50,332 nt of DNA from Clostridia bacterium (lineage in GTDB: Bacteria; Bacillota; Clostridia; Oscillospirales; Acutalibacteraceae): contig JAFYSE010000025.1 in the NCBI GenBank assembly GCA_017546665.1, positions 1 through 50,332 of the forward strand, given 5' to 3'. Below, one piece after another: positions 40,752-50,263 of the stretch. The translations under genes and the position numbers were made by a program. How positions within the stretch are numbered: position 1 is the first letter of the stretch; the number at the start of each line of letters is the position of its first letter. A model generated the notes under the pieces. It did no database searches and was not told where the DNA came from. It saw nothing but the letters and a program-made list of their open reading frames with translations.

Positions 40752-40781
40752 ATTATACCAAAAAGAGAAATAAAAAGTCAA
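40752..40781 (-). promoter_or_regulatory. Promoter of serC-serA
   Basis: On the minus strand TTGACT (40776-40781), 18 bases and perfect TATAAT (40752-40757), preceded by TGG (extended -10). No T-box or other leader structure is visible in the 60-base leader. Confidence 0.8.
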
Positions 40782-40838
40782 TAGAATGACAAAAAAATAA
40801 CAAACTTTTTTGAATAAATATTAATATCTTGCAAAAAG

Positions 40839-40857
40839 TTGTTCAAAATTTTAACAA
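40839..40857. promoter_or_regulatory. 19-base inverted repeat between serC and lon
   Basis: TTGTT (40839-40843) and AACAA (40853-40857) flank CAAAATTTT, giving a near-perfect palindrome. It lies about 45 bases upstream of the lon -35 box and 58 bases upstream of the serC -35 box. It is not the CtsR or CIRCE heat-shock operator. It may bind an unknown regulator or be an AT-rich chance palindrome. Confidence 0.35.
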
Positions 40858-40901
40858 AGTTGAGTCGAAATATAAAATTTACAGAAAATTTATTGTTTTT
40901 A

Positions 40902-40930
40902 TTGCAGTAATTTATAATTTATTATATAAT
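40902..40930 (+). promoter_or_regulatory. Promoter of lon
   Basis: TTGCAG (40902-40907), 17 bases, perfect TATAAT (40925-40930). The spacing is ideal. Confidence 0.72.
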
Positions 40931-40964
40931 AATATTTCTTAAATTAGGAGTGATATTTTTATTT

Positions 40965-43316
40965 ATGGAAAAATCAAACATTTTATTTGACAAATTTAAT
41001 GAAAAATCATTTTCAATTCCTATGGTTGCTTTGCGTGGGCTTGTTGTTTTTCCGGAAATGACAATGCATTTTGATGTTGGAAGACCAAAGTCTGTTAAAG
41101 CGATTAAATCAGCTATGGAAAAGAAAACTAATATATTTCTTGCAGCACAGATTGATATGGAATGTGACGACCCTCGATTTGATGATATTTATCGTTCAGG
41201 TGTTGTTTGTGAGATTAAACAAGTTATGAAATTGCCAGGTACTGATACTCTACGTGTAATCGTTTATGGACTATATCGTGCTGAACTTTTACATATGAAC
41301 TCAGCCAACCCGTATTTGTCTGCAATCGTCCGTAAAATTGAAACAGAACAGGTTCCAGTTGAGGATTCTATGTATGAGGAGGCTCTTGTTCGAAATCTTG
41401 TTGGAATTTTTGAGGAGTATTCTTACTTTGTTCCAAAACTTCCAAACGATATTGTTGTGGGTGTTTCTGTACGCAAAGAGTCAGCAGAAATAACAGACTA
41501 CATCCTTTCAAATATTCCATTGGATTATGTAGTTAAGCAAGGGTTACTTGAAGAACTAAATCCCTTAAAGAGAGCGGAGTCACTTTGCTTAATTCTCAAA
41601 AGGGAAATCGAACTTTTAACTATTGAGGAAGAAATCAATAATAAAGTTCAAGAACAGATGGAAGAAAATCAACGTGAATATTATCTTCGTGAGCAAATAA
41701 AAGCAATTTCTGAAGAACTTAATGAAGGCGATGGCACAATTTCTGAATCTGAAGAATATAAAGAACAAATTCGTGCTATCGGTTTCACAGAAGATGTTGA
41801 AAGAAAGCTTCTTCGCGAATGTGACAGACTTATGAAAATGCAGTCTTCAAGCCCTGAATCTGCAGTTATAAGAAATTATCTTGATAAGATTATTTCTCTT
41901 CCTTGGAAATATTGTACTGAAGAAAATCTTGATATTGAACACGCACAGGAAGTTCTTGATAATGACCATTATGGACTTCATGATGTAAAGGAAAGAATTA
42001 TTGAATTTCTTGCTGTTCGTAAAATTAATCCTGATGTAAAAGGTCAGATAATCTGTCTTGCAGGCCCTCCAGGTGTAGGTAAAACGTCAATCGCACGTTC
42101 ACTTGCAAATGCTATGGGCAGAACTTATGCGAGAATTTCTCTTGGTGGTGTACGAGATGAAGCAGATATCCGTGGCCATAGAAAAACTTATATCGGCTCA
42201 ATGCCTGGTAGAATTATTGATGCTATTGAATCTGCAAAGAGTTCAAATCCGCTTATTCTTCTTGATGAGGTTGATAAATTAGGCTCCGACCATCGTGGCG
42301 ACCCATCATCTGCACTCCTTGAAGTGCTTGATGCAGAACAGAACAGCACATTTACGGACCATTATCTTGAAATCCCTTATGATTTAAGCAAGGTTATGTT
42401 TATTACAACTGCCAATGACAAGAGCAGGATTCCTGCACCATTACTTGATAGAATGGAAATCATTGATATTCCAGGTTATACATACGAGGAAAAATTTAAT
42501 ATCGCCAAGAAACATCTTGTACCAAAACAAATTGTTGATAATGGTCTTAAAAAGTCCTATGTTAAATTCACAGATAAAGCACTTAAAGCAATAATAAGTG
42601 GTTATACAAAAGAAGCAGGTGTTCGTGTTCTTGAAAGAACAATTGCCAAGGTTCTTCGTAAAATTGCTGTTGAATATGCAAAAGGCTTTGAAGGTAAAAT
42701 ATCTGTTAAAGATACTGATTTAGAAAACTATCTTGGAGCAGTGAAATTCAAACCTGACGAAAGCTCAAAATTTGACCAAGTTGGTGTAGTTAATGGATTA
42801 GCTTATACATCAGTTGGTGGTACAATGTTAACTGTAGAAGTAGCGGTTATGGAAGGTAAAGGTAACCTTGAACTTACAGGCTCACTTGGCGATGTAATCA
42901 AGGAATCTGCTAAGGCTGCAATCAGCTACATAAGAACTAACGCAGATAAATATAGAATTGATAAAGATTTCTATCAAACCAAGGATATTCATATTCATTT
43001 TCCAGAAAGCGCAGTACCAAAGGATGGCCCATCAGCAGGTGTAACAATTTTTACTGCACTTGTTTCTGCTCTTTCAGGCTGTAAAGTAAAATCTAATGTC
43101 GCTATGACAGGTGAAATTACGGTTACAGGTAGAGTGCTTCCAATAGGCGGACTTCGTGAGAAAACAATGGCTGCCTATGTTGAGGGTATAAAAACAGTAG
43201 TTGTACCTGAGACAAACCGCAGTGACCTTGATAAAGTTGATGAAAAAGTAAAAGAAAAAATTAATTTTGTATTTGCAAAAACAGGTGATGACGTACTTAA
43301 AGTTGCACTTGTATAA
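40965..43316 (+). CDS. lon: ATP-dependent protease Lon (LonA type)
   Basis: The 783-residue enzyme has the LonA layout: N-terminal substrate domain (18-205), coiled helical segment (205-310), AAA+ module with Walker A GPPGVGKT (367-374) and Walker B ILLDEVDK, and a C-terminal serine-lysine protease with S690 (PKDGPSAGV) and K733 (LREKT), the correct 43-residue spacing. It degrades damaged and regulatory proteins in the cytoplasm. ATG at 40965 is the likely start, but its site AGGAG (40946-40950) is 14 bases away, longer than usual; the in-frame GTG at 40950 overlaps the site. The next gene, engB, follows 11 bases later, an order common in Firmicutes. Confidence 0.97.
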   Translation: MEKSNILFDKFNEKSFSIPMVALRGLVVFPEMTMHFDVGRPKSVKAIKSAMEKKTNIFLAAQIDMECDDPRFDDIYRSGVVCEIKQVMKLPGTDTLRVIVYGLYRAELLHMNSANPYLSAIVRKIETEQVPVEDSMYEEALVRNLVGIFEEYSYFVPKLPNDIVVGVSVRKESAEITDYILSNIPLDYVVKQGLLEELNPLKRAESLCLILKREIELLTIEEEINNKVQEQMEENQREYYLREQIKAISEELNEGDGTISESEEYKEQIRAIGFTEDVERKLLRECDRLMKMQSSSPESAVIRNYLDKIISLPWKYCTEENLDIEHAQEVLDNDHYGLHDVKERIIEFLAVRKINPDVKGQIICLAGPPGVGKTSIARSLANAMGRTYARISLGGVRDEADIRGHRKTYIGSMPGRIIDAIESAKSSNPLILLDEVDKLGSDHRGDPSSALLEVLDAEQNSTFTDHYLEIPYDLSKVMFITTANDKSRIPAPLLDRMEIIDIPGYTYEEKFNIAKKHLVPKQIVDNGLKKSYVKFTDKALKAIISGYTKEAGVRVLERTIAKVLRKIAVEYAKGFEGKISVKDTDLENYLGAVKFKPDESSKFDQVGVVNGLAYTSVGGTMLTVEVAVMEGKGNLELTGSLGDVIKESAKAAISYIRTNADKYRIDKDFYQTKDIHIHFPESAVPKDGPSAGVTIFTALVSALSGCKVKSNVAMTGEITVTGRVLPIGGLREKTMAAYVEGIKTVVVPETNRSDLDKVDEKVKEKINFVFAKTGDDVLKVALV

Positions 43317-43327
43317 ATGAGGTTGTT

Positions 43328-43915
43328 ATGAGATACGATAAAGCAGAATTTAAAGCTGCATACGGTACATTTGGTCAGTTGCCTGATTCCAATTTACCCG
43401 AAATTGCTTTTGCAGGGCGTTCTAATGTTGGGAAAAGTTCCCTGCTTAATAGACTTTTTGGACGCAAAAGCTTAGCAAGAGTAAGTTCAGTGCCGGGAAA
43501 AACAATTACAATAAATTTCTATCAAGTTGATGAAGTGAATTTTGTTGACTTGCCAGGTTATGGTTACGCAAAGGTTGCTAAAACCGAAAAGGACCGTTGG
43601 GCAGAAATGATGGAAGGTTATTTCAATTCCGACCGTAATATAAAACTTGTTGTTCAGCTTGTGGATATGCGTCATCCTCCAACAAAGGATGATATAATGA
43701 TGATGGAATTCTTGCAGGCAAGTGGCTATGAATTCATTGTTGTTATGACGAAAGCGGATAAGCTTAAAAAGAAAAAAGAATATAACGAAAGAATTGAAAA
43801 TTCTAAAAAAGAAATGAGTTTTGTGCCTGAAGAGAGAATTATTCCATTCTCATCAGAAACAGGCGCAGGACTTGATGTGTTAAAGAAATATATTGAAGGA
43901 TATTTAGGTGAATAA
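43328..43915 (+). CDS. engB: Ribosome-biogenesis GTPase EngB/YsxC
   Basis: The 195-residue GTPase has all G motifs: G1 GRSNVGKSS (30-38), G2 threonine in PGKTITINF, G3 DLPGYG, G4 TKAD and G5 SSE. It belongs to the TrmE-Era class, is essential in many bacteria, and helps late assembly of the 50S ribosomal subunit. The gene lies between lon and lysA; lon-engB adjacency is conserved across Firmicutes. The stop is two bases before the ATG of lysA. Length and motifs are fully normal. Confidence 0.96.
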   Translation: MRYDKAEFKAAYGTFGQLPDSNLPEIAFAGRSNVGKSSLLNRLFGRKSLARVSSVPGKTITINFYQVDEVNFVDLPGYGYAKVAKTEKDRWAEMMEGYFNSDRNIKLVVQLVDMRHPPTKDDIMMMEFLQASGYEFIVVMTKADKLKKKKEYNERIENSKKEMSFVPEERIIPFSSETGAGLDVLKKYIEGYLGE

Positions 43916-43916
43916 T

Positions 43917-45188
43917 ATGAGTAAAGTACCATTTACGACAAAAGAAAAATTAGAAGAAATTGCAAAAGTTTATCCTACTCCATTCCATCTTTATGATGAA
44001 GCAGGAATCAGAAAAAATGCAGAAAATCTTAAAAAAGCATTTGCATGGAATAAAGGTTTTAAAGAATATTTTGCAGTTAAAGCAACTCCAAACCCATTTC
44101 TTATCAACATTTTAAGAGAATATGGTTGTGGTTGTGACTGTTCATCAGTTACAGAACTTATGCTTTCAAAAGCAATCGGTGCAGTAGGTGATGACATTAT
44201 GTTCTCATCAAACGATACACCACCTGCAGAATTTAAATATGCAGATGACCTCGGTGCAATTATCAATCTTGACGATATAACACATATTGATATTCTCGAA
44301 AAGACTCTTGGCTATCTTCCAAAGAAGCTTTCATGCCGTTACAATCCAGGCGGATATTTCTCAATTGCAAATAACATTATGGATAACCCTGGTGATGCAA
44401 AATATGGTATGACAACTGAACAACTTTTTGAAGCATTCAAGGTTATGAAATCAAAGGGTGTTGAAGAGTTTGGTATTCACGCATTCCTTGCAAGTAACAC
44501 AGTTACTAATGAATACTATCCAACACTTGCAAAAACTCTTTTTGAGGTTGCAGTTAAGCTTAAGGAAGAAACAGGTGCTCATATCAAGTTCATCAACCTT
44601 TCAGGTGGTATTGGTATTCCTTATCGTCCTGACCAGGAAGGCAACGATATCTTTGCAATCGGTGCAGGTGTTGAAAAGGTTTATAATGAAGTTCTTGTAC
44701 CTGCAGGTATGGATGATGTAGCAATCTTTACAGAACTTGGTAGATTTATGTTAGCTCCATATGGTGCACTTGTAACTCGTGCAATCAACGAGAAACACAC
44801 TCATAAGGAATATATCGGTGTTGATGCTTGTGCAGTAAACCTTATGCGTCCTGCAATCTATGGCGCATATCACCATATTACAGTTATGGGTAAAGAAAAT
44901 GAGCCTTGTGAATATAAATATGATGTTACAGGTTCACTTTGCGAAAATAACGATAAATTTGCAATTGACAGAATGTTACCAAAAGTAGATATGGGTGACT
45001 TGATGTTTATCCACGATACAGGTGCTCATGGTTTTGCTATGGGTTATAACTATAATGGAAAGCTTAAGTCAGCAGAAATCCTTCTTAAAGAAGACGGTAG
45101 CTTTGATTTGATTCGTCGTGCAGAAACACCTGCAGACTACTTTGCAACATTCGATTGCTTTGATTTTTATAAAAAAGTTACTGAATAA
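43917..45188 (+). CDS. lysA: Diaminopimelate decarboxylase family enzyme
   Basis: The 423-residue fold-III pyridoxal-phosphate enzyme matches LysA. The cofactor lysine is K55 (YFAVKATPNP), the phosphate-binding glycine loop is in LSGGIGIPY, and the C-terminal half has ELGRFMLAPYG, GVDACAVNLMRPAIYGAYH and GSLCENNDKFA, with the cysteine and glutamate that complete the active site across the dimer. It would convert meso-diaminopimelate to lysine. It is somewhat longer than many LysA proteins. A related carboxynorspermidine or arginine decarboxylase is less likely given the GSLCE motif. ATG at 43917 has AGGTGA upstream; GTG at 43908 would overlap that site. It sits two bases after engB and 13 before dnaE. 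Confidence 0.9.
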   Translation: MSKVPFTTKEKLEEIAKVYPTPFHLYDEAGIRKNAENLKKAFAWNKGFKEYFAVKATPNPFLINILREYGCGCDCSSVTELMLSKAIGAVGDDIMFSSNDTPPAEFKYADDLGAIINLDDITHIDILEKTLGYLPKKLSCRYNPGGYFSIANNIMDNPGDAKYGMTTEQLFEAFKVMKSKGVEEFGIHAFLASNTVTNEYYPTLAKTLFEVAVKLKEETGAHIKFINLSGGIGIPYRPDQEGNDIFAIGAGVEKVYNEVLVPAGMDDVAIFTELGRFMLAPYGALVTRAINEKHTHKEYIGVDACAVNLMRPAIYGAYHHITVMGKENEPCEYKYDVTGSLCENNDKFAIDRMLPKVDMGDLMFIHDTGAHGFAMGYNYNGKLKSAEILLKEDGSFDLIRRAETPADYFATFDCFDFYKKVTE

Positions 45189-45201
45189 TTGAGGTAAAAT
45201 C

Positions 45202-48200
45202 ATGTCCTTCGTTCATTTACATGTGCATACTGAATACAGCTTGCTTGACGGAGCTTGTCGTTTAGACAGGCTTTGTTCTGCTGCAAAAGAACGAGGACAA
45301 AATGCTATTGCCATTACTGACCACGGTAATTTGTTCGGTGCAGTTGATTTCTATAAAACAGCAAAAAAACACGGAATTAAGCCTATTATCGGCTGTGAAG
45401 TATATGTTGCTGCTCGTTCGAGATTTGATAAAGTCCACGGTGTTGACTCTAATCGCCACCATCTTGTTTTGCTTTGCAAAAATGAAACAGGATATAAAAA
45501 TCTCATTAAATTGGTTTCATCCGCGTGGGTCGATGGCTTCTACACGAAACCCCGCGTTGACCGTGAACTTTTAGAAAAACATCATGAAGGTCTTATAGCA
45601 CTTTCCGCATGTCTTGCAGGTGAAATTCCAAAGTTAATTTTAAATAGTGAGTATATTAAAGCAAAAGAAACAGCACTCTGGTATTCGAATCTTTTTGGCA
45701 AAGACCATTATTATCTCGAAATGCAGAATCATAGTATTCCAGAGCAGGGAATTGTTAATGAAGCATTAATAAGACTTTCAAATGAAACTGATATTCCTCT
45801 TGTTGCAACAAATGACGTCCATTATGTAAACAAGGAAGATGCTTACACACAGAAAATCCTTATTTGTATTGCAACTAACCATACGGTTGATGAGGAAAAC
45901 TCTCTTGAATTTTCTAGTGATAATTTTTATTTGAAAACAGAAGACGAAATGAGAGTACTGTTTGCAAAACAAGAAGCTCTTGACAATACTCAAAAAATTG
46001 CTGATATGTGCAATTATGATTTTGAATTCGGTAATACAAAACTTCCTAACTTCATTGTGCCTGATGGCTATACACATTACGAATTCTTCAAAATGAAATG
46101 TTATGAGGGATTAGAAAAAAGATATGGCAAAAATCCTGACCAACTCTATGTTGATAGATTGGAATATGAGTTATCAGTAATTGAAAGTATGGGTTATGTT
46201 GACTATTTCCTGATTGTAGCCGATTTTATTCAATATGCACGAGACAATGGCATTCCAGTAGGTCCTGGACGTGGTTCAGGTGCAGGTAGTATATGTGCAT
46301 ATTGTATGGGAATAACTAATGTTGACCCAATAAAATACAATTTGATTTTTGAAAGATTCTTAAACCCCGAAAGAGTCAGTATGCCCGATATTGACGTTGA
46401 CTTTTGTTATGAAAGACGTCAAGAGGTTATTGATTATGTTATAAATAAATATGGTTATGACCATGTTTCACAGATTATAACCTTTGGTACAATGGCTGCT
46501 CGTGCTGCTATCCGTGATGTTTGTAGAGCGATGGGACTTCCGTATGCAACTGTTGACAATGTTGCAAAAAAAATTCCTAGGACTCTTGGAATAACTATTG
46601 AAAAAGCACTTAATGAAAGCGAAGAATTAAAAGCTCTTTATGATAGTGACGAAAAAACAAAGGAACTAATTGATACTGCAAAAAGTGTTGAAGGTATGCC
46701 ACGAAATTCATCGACCCATGCAGCGGGTATTGTCATCACAGACAGACCTGTAAGTGATTATGTTCCACTTGCAAAAAATGATGAGTCAGTTTTAACTCAA
46801 TTCACAATGACAACTATTGAAGAATTAGGACTTCTTAAAATGGACTTCTTGGGATTAAGAACTCTAACTGTCATCAATGATTGCATTAAAATGGTTAAAA
46901 AGAAGAATCCCCAATTTGATATTGAAAACATTCCATTTGACGACCAAAATGTATATTCTCTTTTCACAAATGGCTTAACGGATGGCGTTTTCCAATGTGA
47001 ATCTTCAGGAATGAAGAGTGTCTTTATGCGACTTAAACCAACTAATCTTGAGGATATTATTGCCGTTATTTCACTTTACAGACCAGGTCCAATGGATTCT
47101 ATTGATTCATATATTAAAAACAGACATAATCCTGAATATATAAGATACAAAACACCAATGCTTAAAAATATTCTTGATGTTACCTATGGTTGTATGGTTT
47201 ATCAGGAACAGGTTATGCAAATTTTCCGTTCATTGGCAGGATATTCTCTTGGCAGAGCTGATATTGTTCGTCGTGCAATGTCAAAGAAAAAACATAAGGT
47301 TATGGAAGAAGAAAGAGCCTTCTTCTGTGATGGATGTGCAAAAAATGGTATAAGTAATCAGATTGCAAATGAGATTTTTGACGATATGTCATCATTTGCA
47401 TCTTATGCATTTAACAAGTCACATGCTGCGGCTTATGCAGTTGTGGCATACAGGACTGCTTATCTTAAATGCTATTATCCGTGTGAATTTATGGCAGCAT
47501 TACTTACCAGCGTTCTTGATAATTCTGATAAAATTGCTAATTATATTGATGATTGCAAGAAAAATGGAATAGAGATTCTTCCACCAAATGTGAATTTAAC
47601 ATATAAAAAATTCACTGTCGCACCAAATAGCAAAAAAGCAATTATGTTTGGCCTTCTTGCAATTAAAAATCTTGGTCATGATTTTATTGATACAATAATT
47701 ACAGAGCGTGAAAGAAACGGCCAATATACGTCTTTTTATTCGTTCTGCAAACGAGTACATGGCAAAGGATTTAATCGTCGTGCAGTTGAAAGCTTAATTA
47801 AAAGTGGTGCATTGGATGGTTTAGGTAGTAACCGTCAGGAAATGCTTGTTAATTTGTCTGGAGTTATTGATGATTTGGACAGTACAAAACGAAGAAATCT
47901 CGACGGACAGATTGGCTTTTTTGATTTGCTTAATAACGATTCTGCAACTGAATTCAAAATGAAACCATTTGCAGAATTTCCAACTGAAACTCTTTTAATG
48001 TACGAAAAAGAAACTACGGGATTATATATATCTTCCCATCCAATGGAAAGATATTCACAGTTAAAGAAAAAACTAAAATGTGACAGCATCGCAGAAATAA
48101 CAACCGACGAAACAGAAACATTCAGTAGATTTTCTGACACAGTTTCTGTTAAGGTAATGGGAATTATATCAGGTGTCACCAAAAAACAAACTAAAAATGG

Positions 48201-48630
48201 CGATACAATGGCTTTTATAAATGTTGAAGATACAGATGGTTCTGTGGAAGTGATTATTTTTCCGAAACTTTACTCAAAATATGCTAATATCGTATATAAT
48301 GGTAATGTTCTTGTTTTGGGTGGTCGTCTTTCAGTTAAGGAAGAAGAACGAGCAAAAATTATTCTTGATTTTGCTGAAAGTGCAGAAAGTGTTGAAGCTA
48401 ATCAAGTGAAAAAAAATGGTTTGTTCATTCGTGCAGAAGATGAAACATCAGATGTTTATAAAAAATGTAGTGAAATAATTTCTTCAACTGTAAATGGTGA
48501 AATCCCTGTGTATTTTTATTTTTCAAGCAGCAAAAAATACTTCCCTTGTAAGAGAATTGCTGTTAATGAAGTTGTTTTGAGTAAACTTAAAAATATAGCA
48601 GGAGAACAGAATGTAATTTTACAAAAATAA
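45202..48630 (+). CDS. dnaE: DNA polymerase III alpha subunit (DnaE type)
   Basis: The 1142-residue C-family polymerase has an N-terminal PHP domain (HLHVHTEYS at 5-13), the palm with PDIDVDF (D396 and D398) and a third catalytic aspartate D548 (LLKMDFLG), the fingers, a helix-hairpin-helix region, and a C-terminal OB domain (about 970-1070, VKVMGIISGVTKKQTKNGD). In Firmicutes DnaE extends RNA primers and hands over to PolC, which should be encoded elsewhere. The length is typical. It is preceded by lysA by 13 bases and followed by a promoter for pfkA. No disruption is seen along the whole frame. The beta-clamp binding motif was not looked for in detail. Confidence 0.97.
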   Translation: MSFVHLHVHTEYSLLDGACRLDRLCSAAKERGQNAIAITDHGNLFGAVDFYKTAKKHGIKPIIGCEVYVAARSRFDKVHGVDSNRHHLVLLCKNETGYKNLIKLVSSAWVDGFYTKPRVDRELLEKHHEGLIALSACLAGEIPKLILNSEYIKAKETALWYSNLFGKDHYYLEMQNHSIPEQGIVNEALIRLSNETDIPLVATNDVHYVNKEDAYTQKILICIATNHTVDEENSLEFSSDNFYLKTEDEMRVLFAKQEALDNTQKIADMCNYDFEFGNTKLPNFIVPDGYTHYEFFKMKCYEGLEKRYGKNPDQLYVDRLEYELSVIESMGYVDYFLIVADFIQYARDNGIPVGPGRGSGAGSICAYCMGITNVDPIKYNLIFERFLNPERVSMPDIDVDFCYERRQEVIDYVINKYGYDHVSQIITFGTMAARAAIRDVCRAMGLPYATVDNVAKKIPRTLGITIEKALNESEELKALYDSDEKTKELIDTAKSVEGMPRNSSTHAAGIVITDRPVSDYVPLAKNDESVLTQFTMTTIEELGLLKMDFLGLRTLTVINDCIKMVKKKNPQFDIENIPFDDQNVYSLFTNGLTDGVFQCESSGMKSVFMRLKPTNLEDIIAVISLYRPGPMDSIDSYIKNRHNPEYIRYKTPMLKNILDVTYGCMVYQEQVMQIFRSLAGYSLGRADIVRRAMSKKKHKVMEEERAFFCDGCAKNGISNQIANEIFDDMSSFASYAFNKSHAAAYAVVAYRTAYLKCYYPCEFMAALLTSVLDNSDKIANYIDDCKKNGIEILPPNVNLTYKKFTVAPNSKKAIMFGLLAIKNLGHDFIDTIITERERNGQYTSFYSFCKRVHGKGFNRRAVESLIKSGALDGLGSNRQEMLVNLSGVIDDLDSTKRRNLDGQIGFFDLLNNDSATEFKMKPFAEFPTETLLMYEKETTGLYISSHPMERYSQLKKKLKCDSIAEITTDETETFSRFSDTVSVKVMGIISGVTKKQTKNGDTMAFINVEDTDGSVEVIIFPKLYSKYANIVYNGNVLVLGGRLSVKEEERAKIILDFAESAESVEANQVKKNGLFIRAEDETSDVYKKCSEIISSTVNGEIPVYFYFSSSKKYFPCKRIAVNEVVLSKLKNIAGEQNVILQK

Positions 48631-48639
48631 CCAAATATA

Positions 48640-48668
48640 TTGCATTTTGGTAATTCTTGTGTTATTAT
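48640..48668 (+). promoter_or_regulatory. Promoter of pfkA
   Basis: TTGCAT (48640-48645), 17 bases, TATTAT (48663-48668), in the 81-base gap after dnaE. Confidence 0.65.
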
Positions 48669-48711
48669 TAATGCTCAATGTGGATATAAAACTTATTAAA
48701 GGGTGAGTATA

Positions 48712-49674
48712 ATGAAAACAATCGGTGTTCTTACAAGCGGCGGCGACGCTCCAGGTATGAATGCGGCTATCCGTTCAGTTGTTCGTTCAGCTTGTGAAAA
48801 CGGAATGCGAGTAATGGCTATCAGAAGAGGTTATAACGGACTTATGCAAGGTGATATGTACGAAGTTAATCTTCGTTCAGTTTCAAATATCATCAACCGT
48901 GGCGGTACAGTTCTTTACTCTGCAAGAAGCCCTGAATTTAAGACAGAAGAAGGTCTTCAGAAAGCACTTAAAGTTGCTAAGGATGTTGGACTTGATGGTA
49001 TCGTTGTAATTGGTGGTGATGGTTCTTTCCGTGGTGCACGTGATTTGTCACTTCGTGGACTTCCTTGTGTTGGTGTTCCTGGTACAATCGATAACGATAT
49101 TGCTTGTTCAGATTATACAATTGGTTATGATACAGCTATGAATACTGTTCTTGAAATGGTTGACAGACTTCGTGATACATCCGAATCTCATGACCGTTGC
49201 ACAGTTGTTGAAGTAATGGGCAGACGTGCAGGTTATATTGCTCTTAATGCAGGTATCGCTTGTGGTGCTACTTCAATCCTTATTCCTGAAGTTGAATATG
49301 ACTTCCAGCGTGATGTTATTGAAAGAATGAAGAGAACTCAACTTACTGGTAAAAAGCATTTCATTATTGTTGTTGCTGAAGGTATCGGTGGCGTTGAAGA
49401 AATGGCTAAACGCATTGAGGCTGAAACAGGTGTTGAAACAAGAGCAACAGTTCTTGGCCACGTTCAGCGTGGTGGTCATCCAACAGTACGTGATAGAGTT
49501 ACAGCATCTCTTATGGGTTACAAGGCAGTTGAACTTCTTAAAAATGGTATCGGTAACAGAGTTATTGCTATGCAGCACGATGAAATCGTTGACTATGATA
49601 TCTTTGAAGCACTTAACATGAAAAAGACACTTGACCTTGAAATGTATAAGATTGCTCACGAAATTTCAATATAA
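48712..49674 (+). CDS. pfkA: 6-Phosphofructokinase, ATP type
   Basis: The 320-residue enzyme phosphorylates fructose 6-phosphate in glycolysis. Motifs: LTSGGDAPGMNA (8-19), IGGDGSFRGA (ATP and Mg site, 101-110), PGTIDNDI with the catalytic aspartate, MGRRAGYIAL and GHVQRGGHPT. The glycine of GGDGS marks an ATP-dependent enzyme; pyrophosphate-dependent forms carry aspartate there. ATG at 48712 has AAGGGTGAG just upstream; GTG at 48703 is inside that site. The gene has its own promoter and lies two bases before the shikimate-kinase-like gene. The dnaE-pfkA order is common in Firmicutes, usually followed by pyk, which is absent here. Confidence 0.96.
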   Translation: MKTIGVLTSGGDAPGMNAAIRSVVRSACENGMRVMAIRRGYNGLMQGDMYEVNLRSVSNIINRGGTVLYSARSPEFKTEEGLQKALKVAKDVGLDGIVVIGGDGSFRGARDLSLRGLPCVGVPGTIDNDIACSDYTIGYDTAMNTVLEMVDRLRDTSESHDRCTVVEVMGRRAGYIALNAGIACGATSILIPEVEYDFQRDVIERMKRTQLTGKKHFIIVVAEGIGGVEEMAKRIEAETGVETRATVLGHVQRGGHPTVRDRVTASLMGYKAVELLKNGIGNRVIAMQHDEIVDYDIFEALNMKKTLDLEMYKIAHEISI

Positions 49675-49676
49675 AT

Positions 49677-50171
49677 ATGTCTAATATTGTATTGATTGGT
49701 ATGCCCGGTTGTGGTAAGAGCACAGTTGGTGTTATTCTTGCTAAAACTTTGGGTGTTGGCTTTGTTGATACTGATTTGATTATTCAACAAAATGAAAAAC
49801 GACTTTTACAGGAAATTATTGACAATGACGGAATTGAAAAGTTTCTTGATTGTGAAGAAAAGGCTGTTTTGAGTTTTGAAGGCGATAATTTTATTGTTGC
49901 GACAGGTGGTAGTGTAATTTTTCGTGAGAATGCCATTAACCATTTAAGGAAAAATAGCAAGATTATCTACCTTAATGTTTCTCTTGACGAAATTAAAGTA
50001 CGACTTGATAATATTAGTACTCGTGGTGTTGCAGCTTCTAAAAGTCAGACTATTGACGATATTTTTAATGAGCGTTCTGAATTATACTTAAAATATGCTG
50101 ATTATGTTCTTGATTTGAAAAATTCAAATGTCGAACAAACGGTGGAAAAAATTTGTAATTTAATAAAATAA
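49677..50171 (+). CDS. aroK: Shikimate kinase-like P-loop kinase
   Basis: The 164-residue kinase has Walker A GMPGCGKST (8-16), the metal and substrate aspartate segment FVDTD (29-33), and ATGGS (75-79), which binds shikimate in AroK. The usual shikimate-binding arginine in the FRxxE motif is replaced: the segment reads FLDCEEKAV. The lid carries STRGVA, not the common arginine-rich RPLL. This matches a Firmicutes subgroup that is routinely labelled shikimate kinase. The enzyme would phosphorylate shikimate in aromatic amino-acid synthesis, but the altered residues leave room for another small substrate. It is two bases from pfkA and depends on that promoter. The insertion sequence begins just after it. 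Confidence 0.82.
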   Translation: MSNIVLIGMPGCGKSTVGVILAKTLGVGFVDTDLIIQQNEKRLLQEIIDNDGIEKFLDCEEKAVLSFEGDNFIVATGGSVIFRENAINHLRKNSKIIYLNVSLDEIKVRLDNISTRGVAASKSQTIDDIFNERSELYLKYADYVLDLKNSNVEQTVEKICNLIK

Positions 50172-50194
50172 AATTAGCCTTGCGGTTTGAGAAA

Positions 50195-50203
50195 TGATAT
50201 AAT
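50195..50203 (+). promoter_or_regulatory. Extended -10 promoter at the insertion-sequence end
   Basis: TGATATAAT gives the TGn extension and a perfect -10 box. No -35 box is at the right distance. Transcription would start near 50210, inside the left arm of the hairpin at 50201-50260. Confidence 0.5.
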
Positions 50204-50260
50204 CCCCTTAAAGTAGACACTTGAAAAAACAAAAAGTTTCAAGACTACTTTAGGGGGATT
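50201..50260 (+). promoter_or_regulatory. Long hairpin covering the transposase ribosome binding site
   Basis: AATCCCCTTAAAGTAG (50201-50216) pairs with 50245-50260 with one wobble, and CTTGAAA (50220-50226) pairs with 50237-50243, enclosing a ten-base loop. The ribosome binding site AGGGGG (50252-50257) lies in the 3' arm and would be hidden in any transcript that includes the whole left arm. Confidence 0.7.
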
Positions 50261-50263
50261 TTC

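Noticed and set aside
40690..40964. Heat-shock operator (CtsR or CIRCE) for lon, or T-box for serC
   Set aside because: Neither the CtsR heptamer repeat, the CIRCE inverted repeat nor a T-box motif is found in the spacer.
48712..49674. Pyrophosphate-dependent phosphofructokinase
   Set aside because: The GGDGS motif has glycine where pyrophosphate-dependent enzymes have aspartate.
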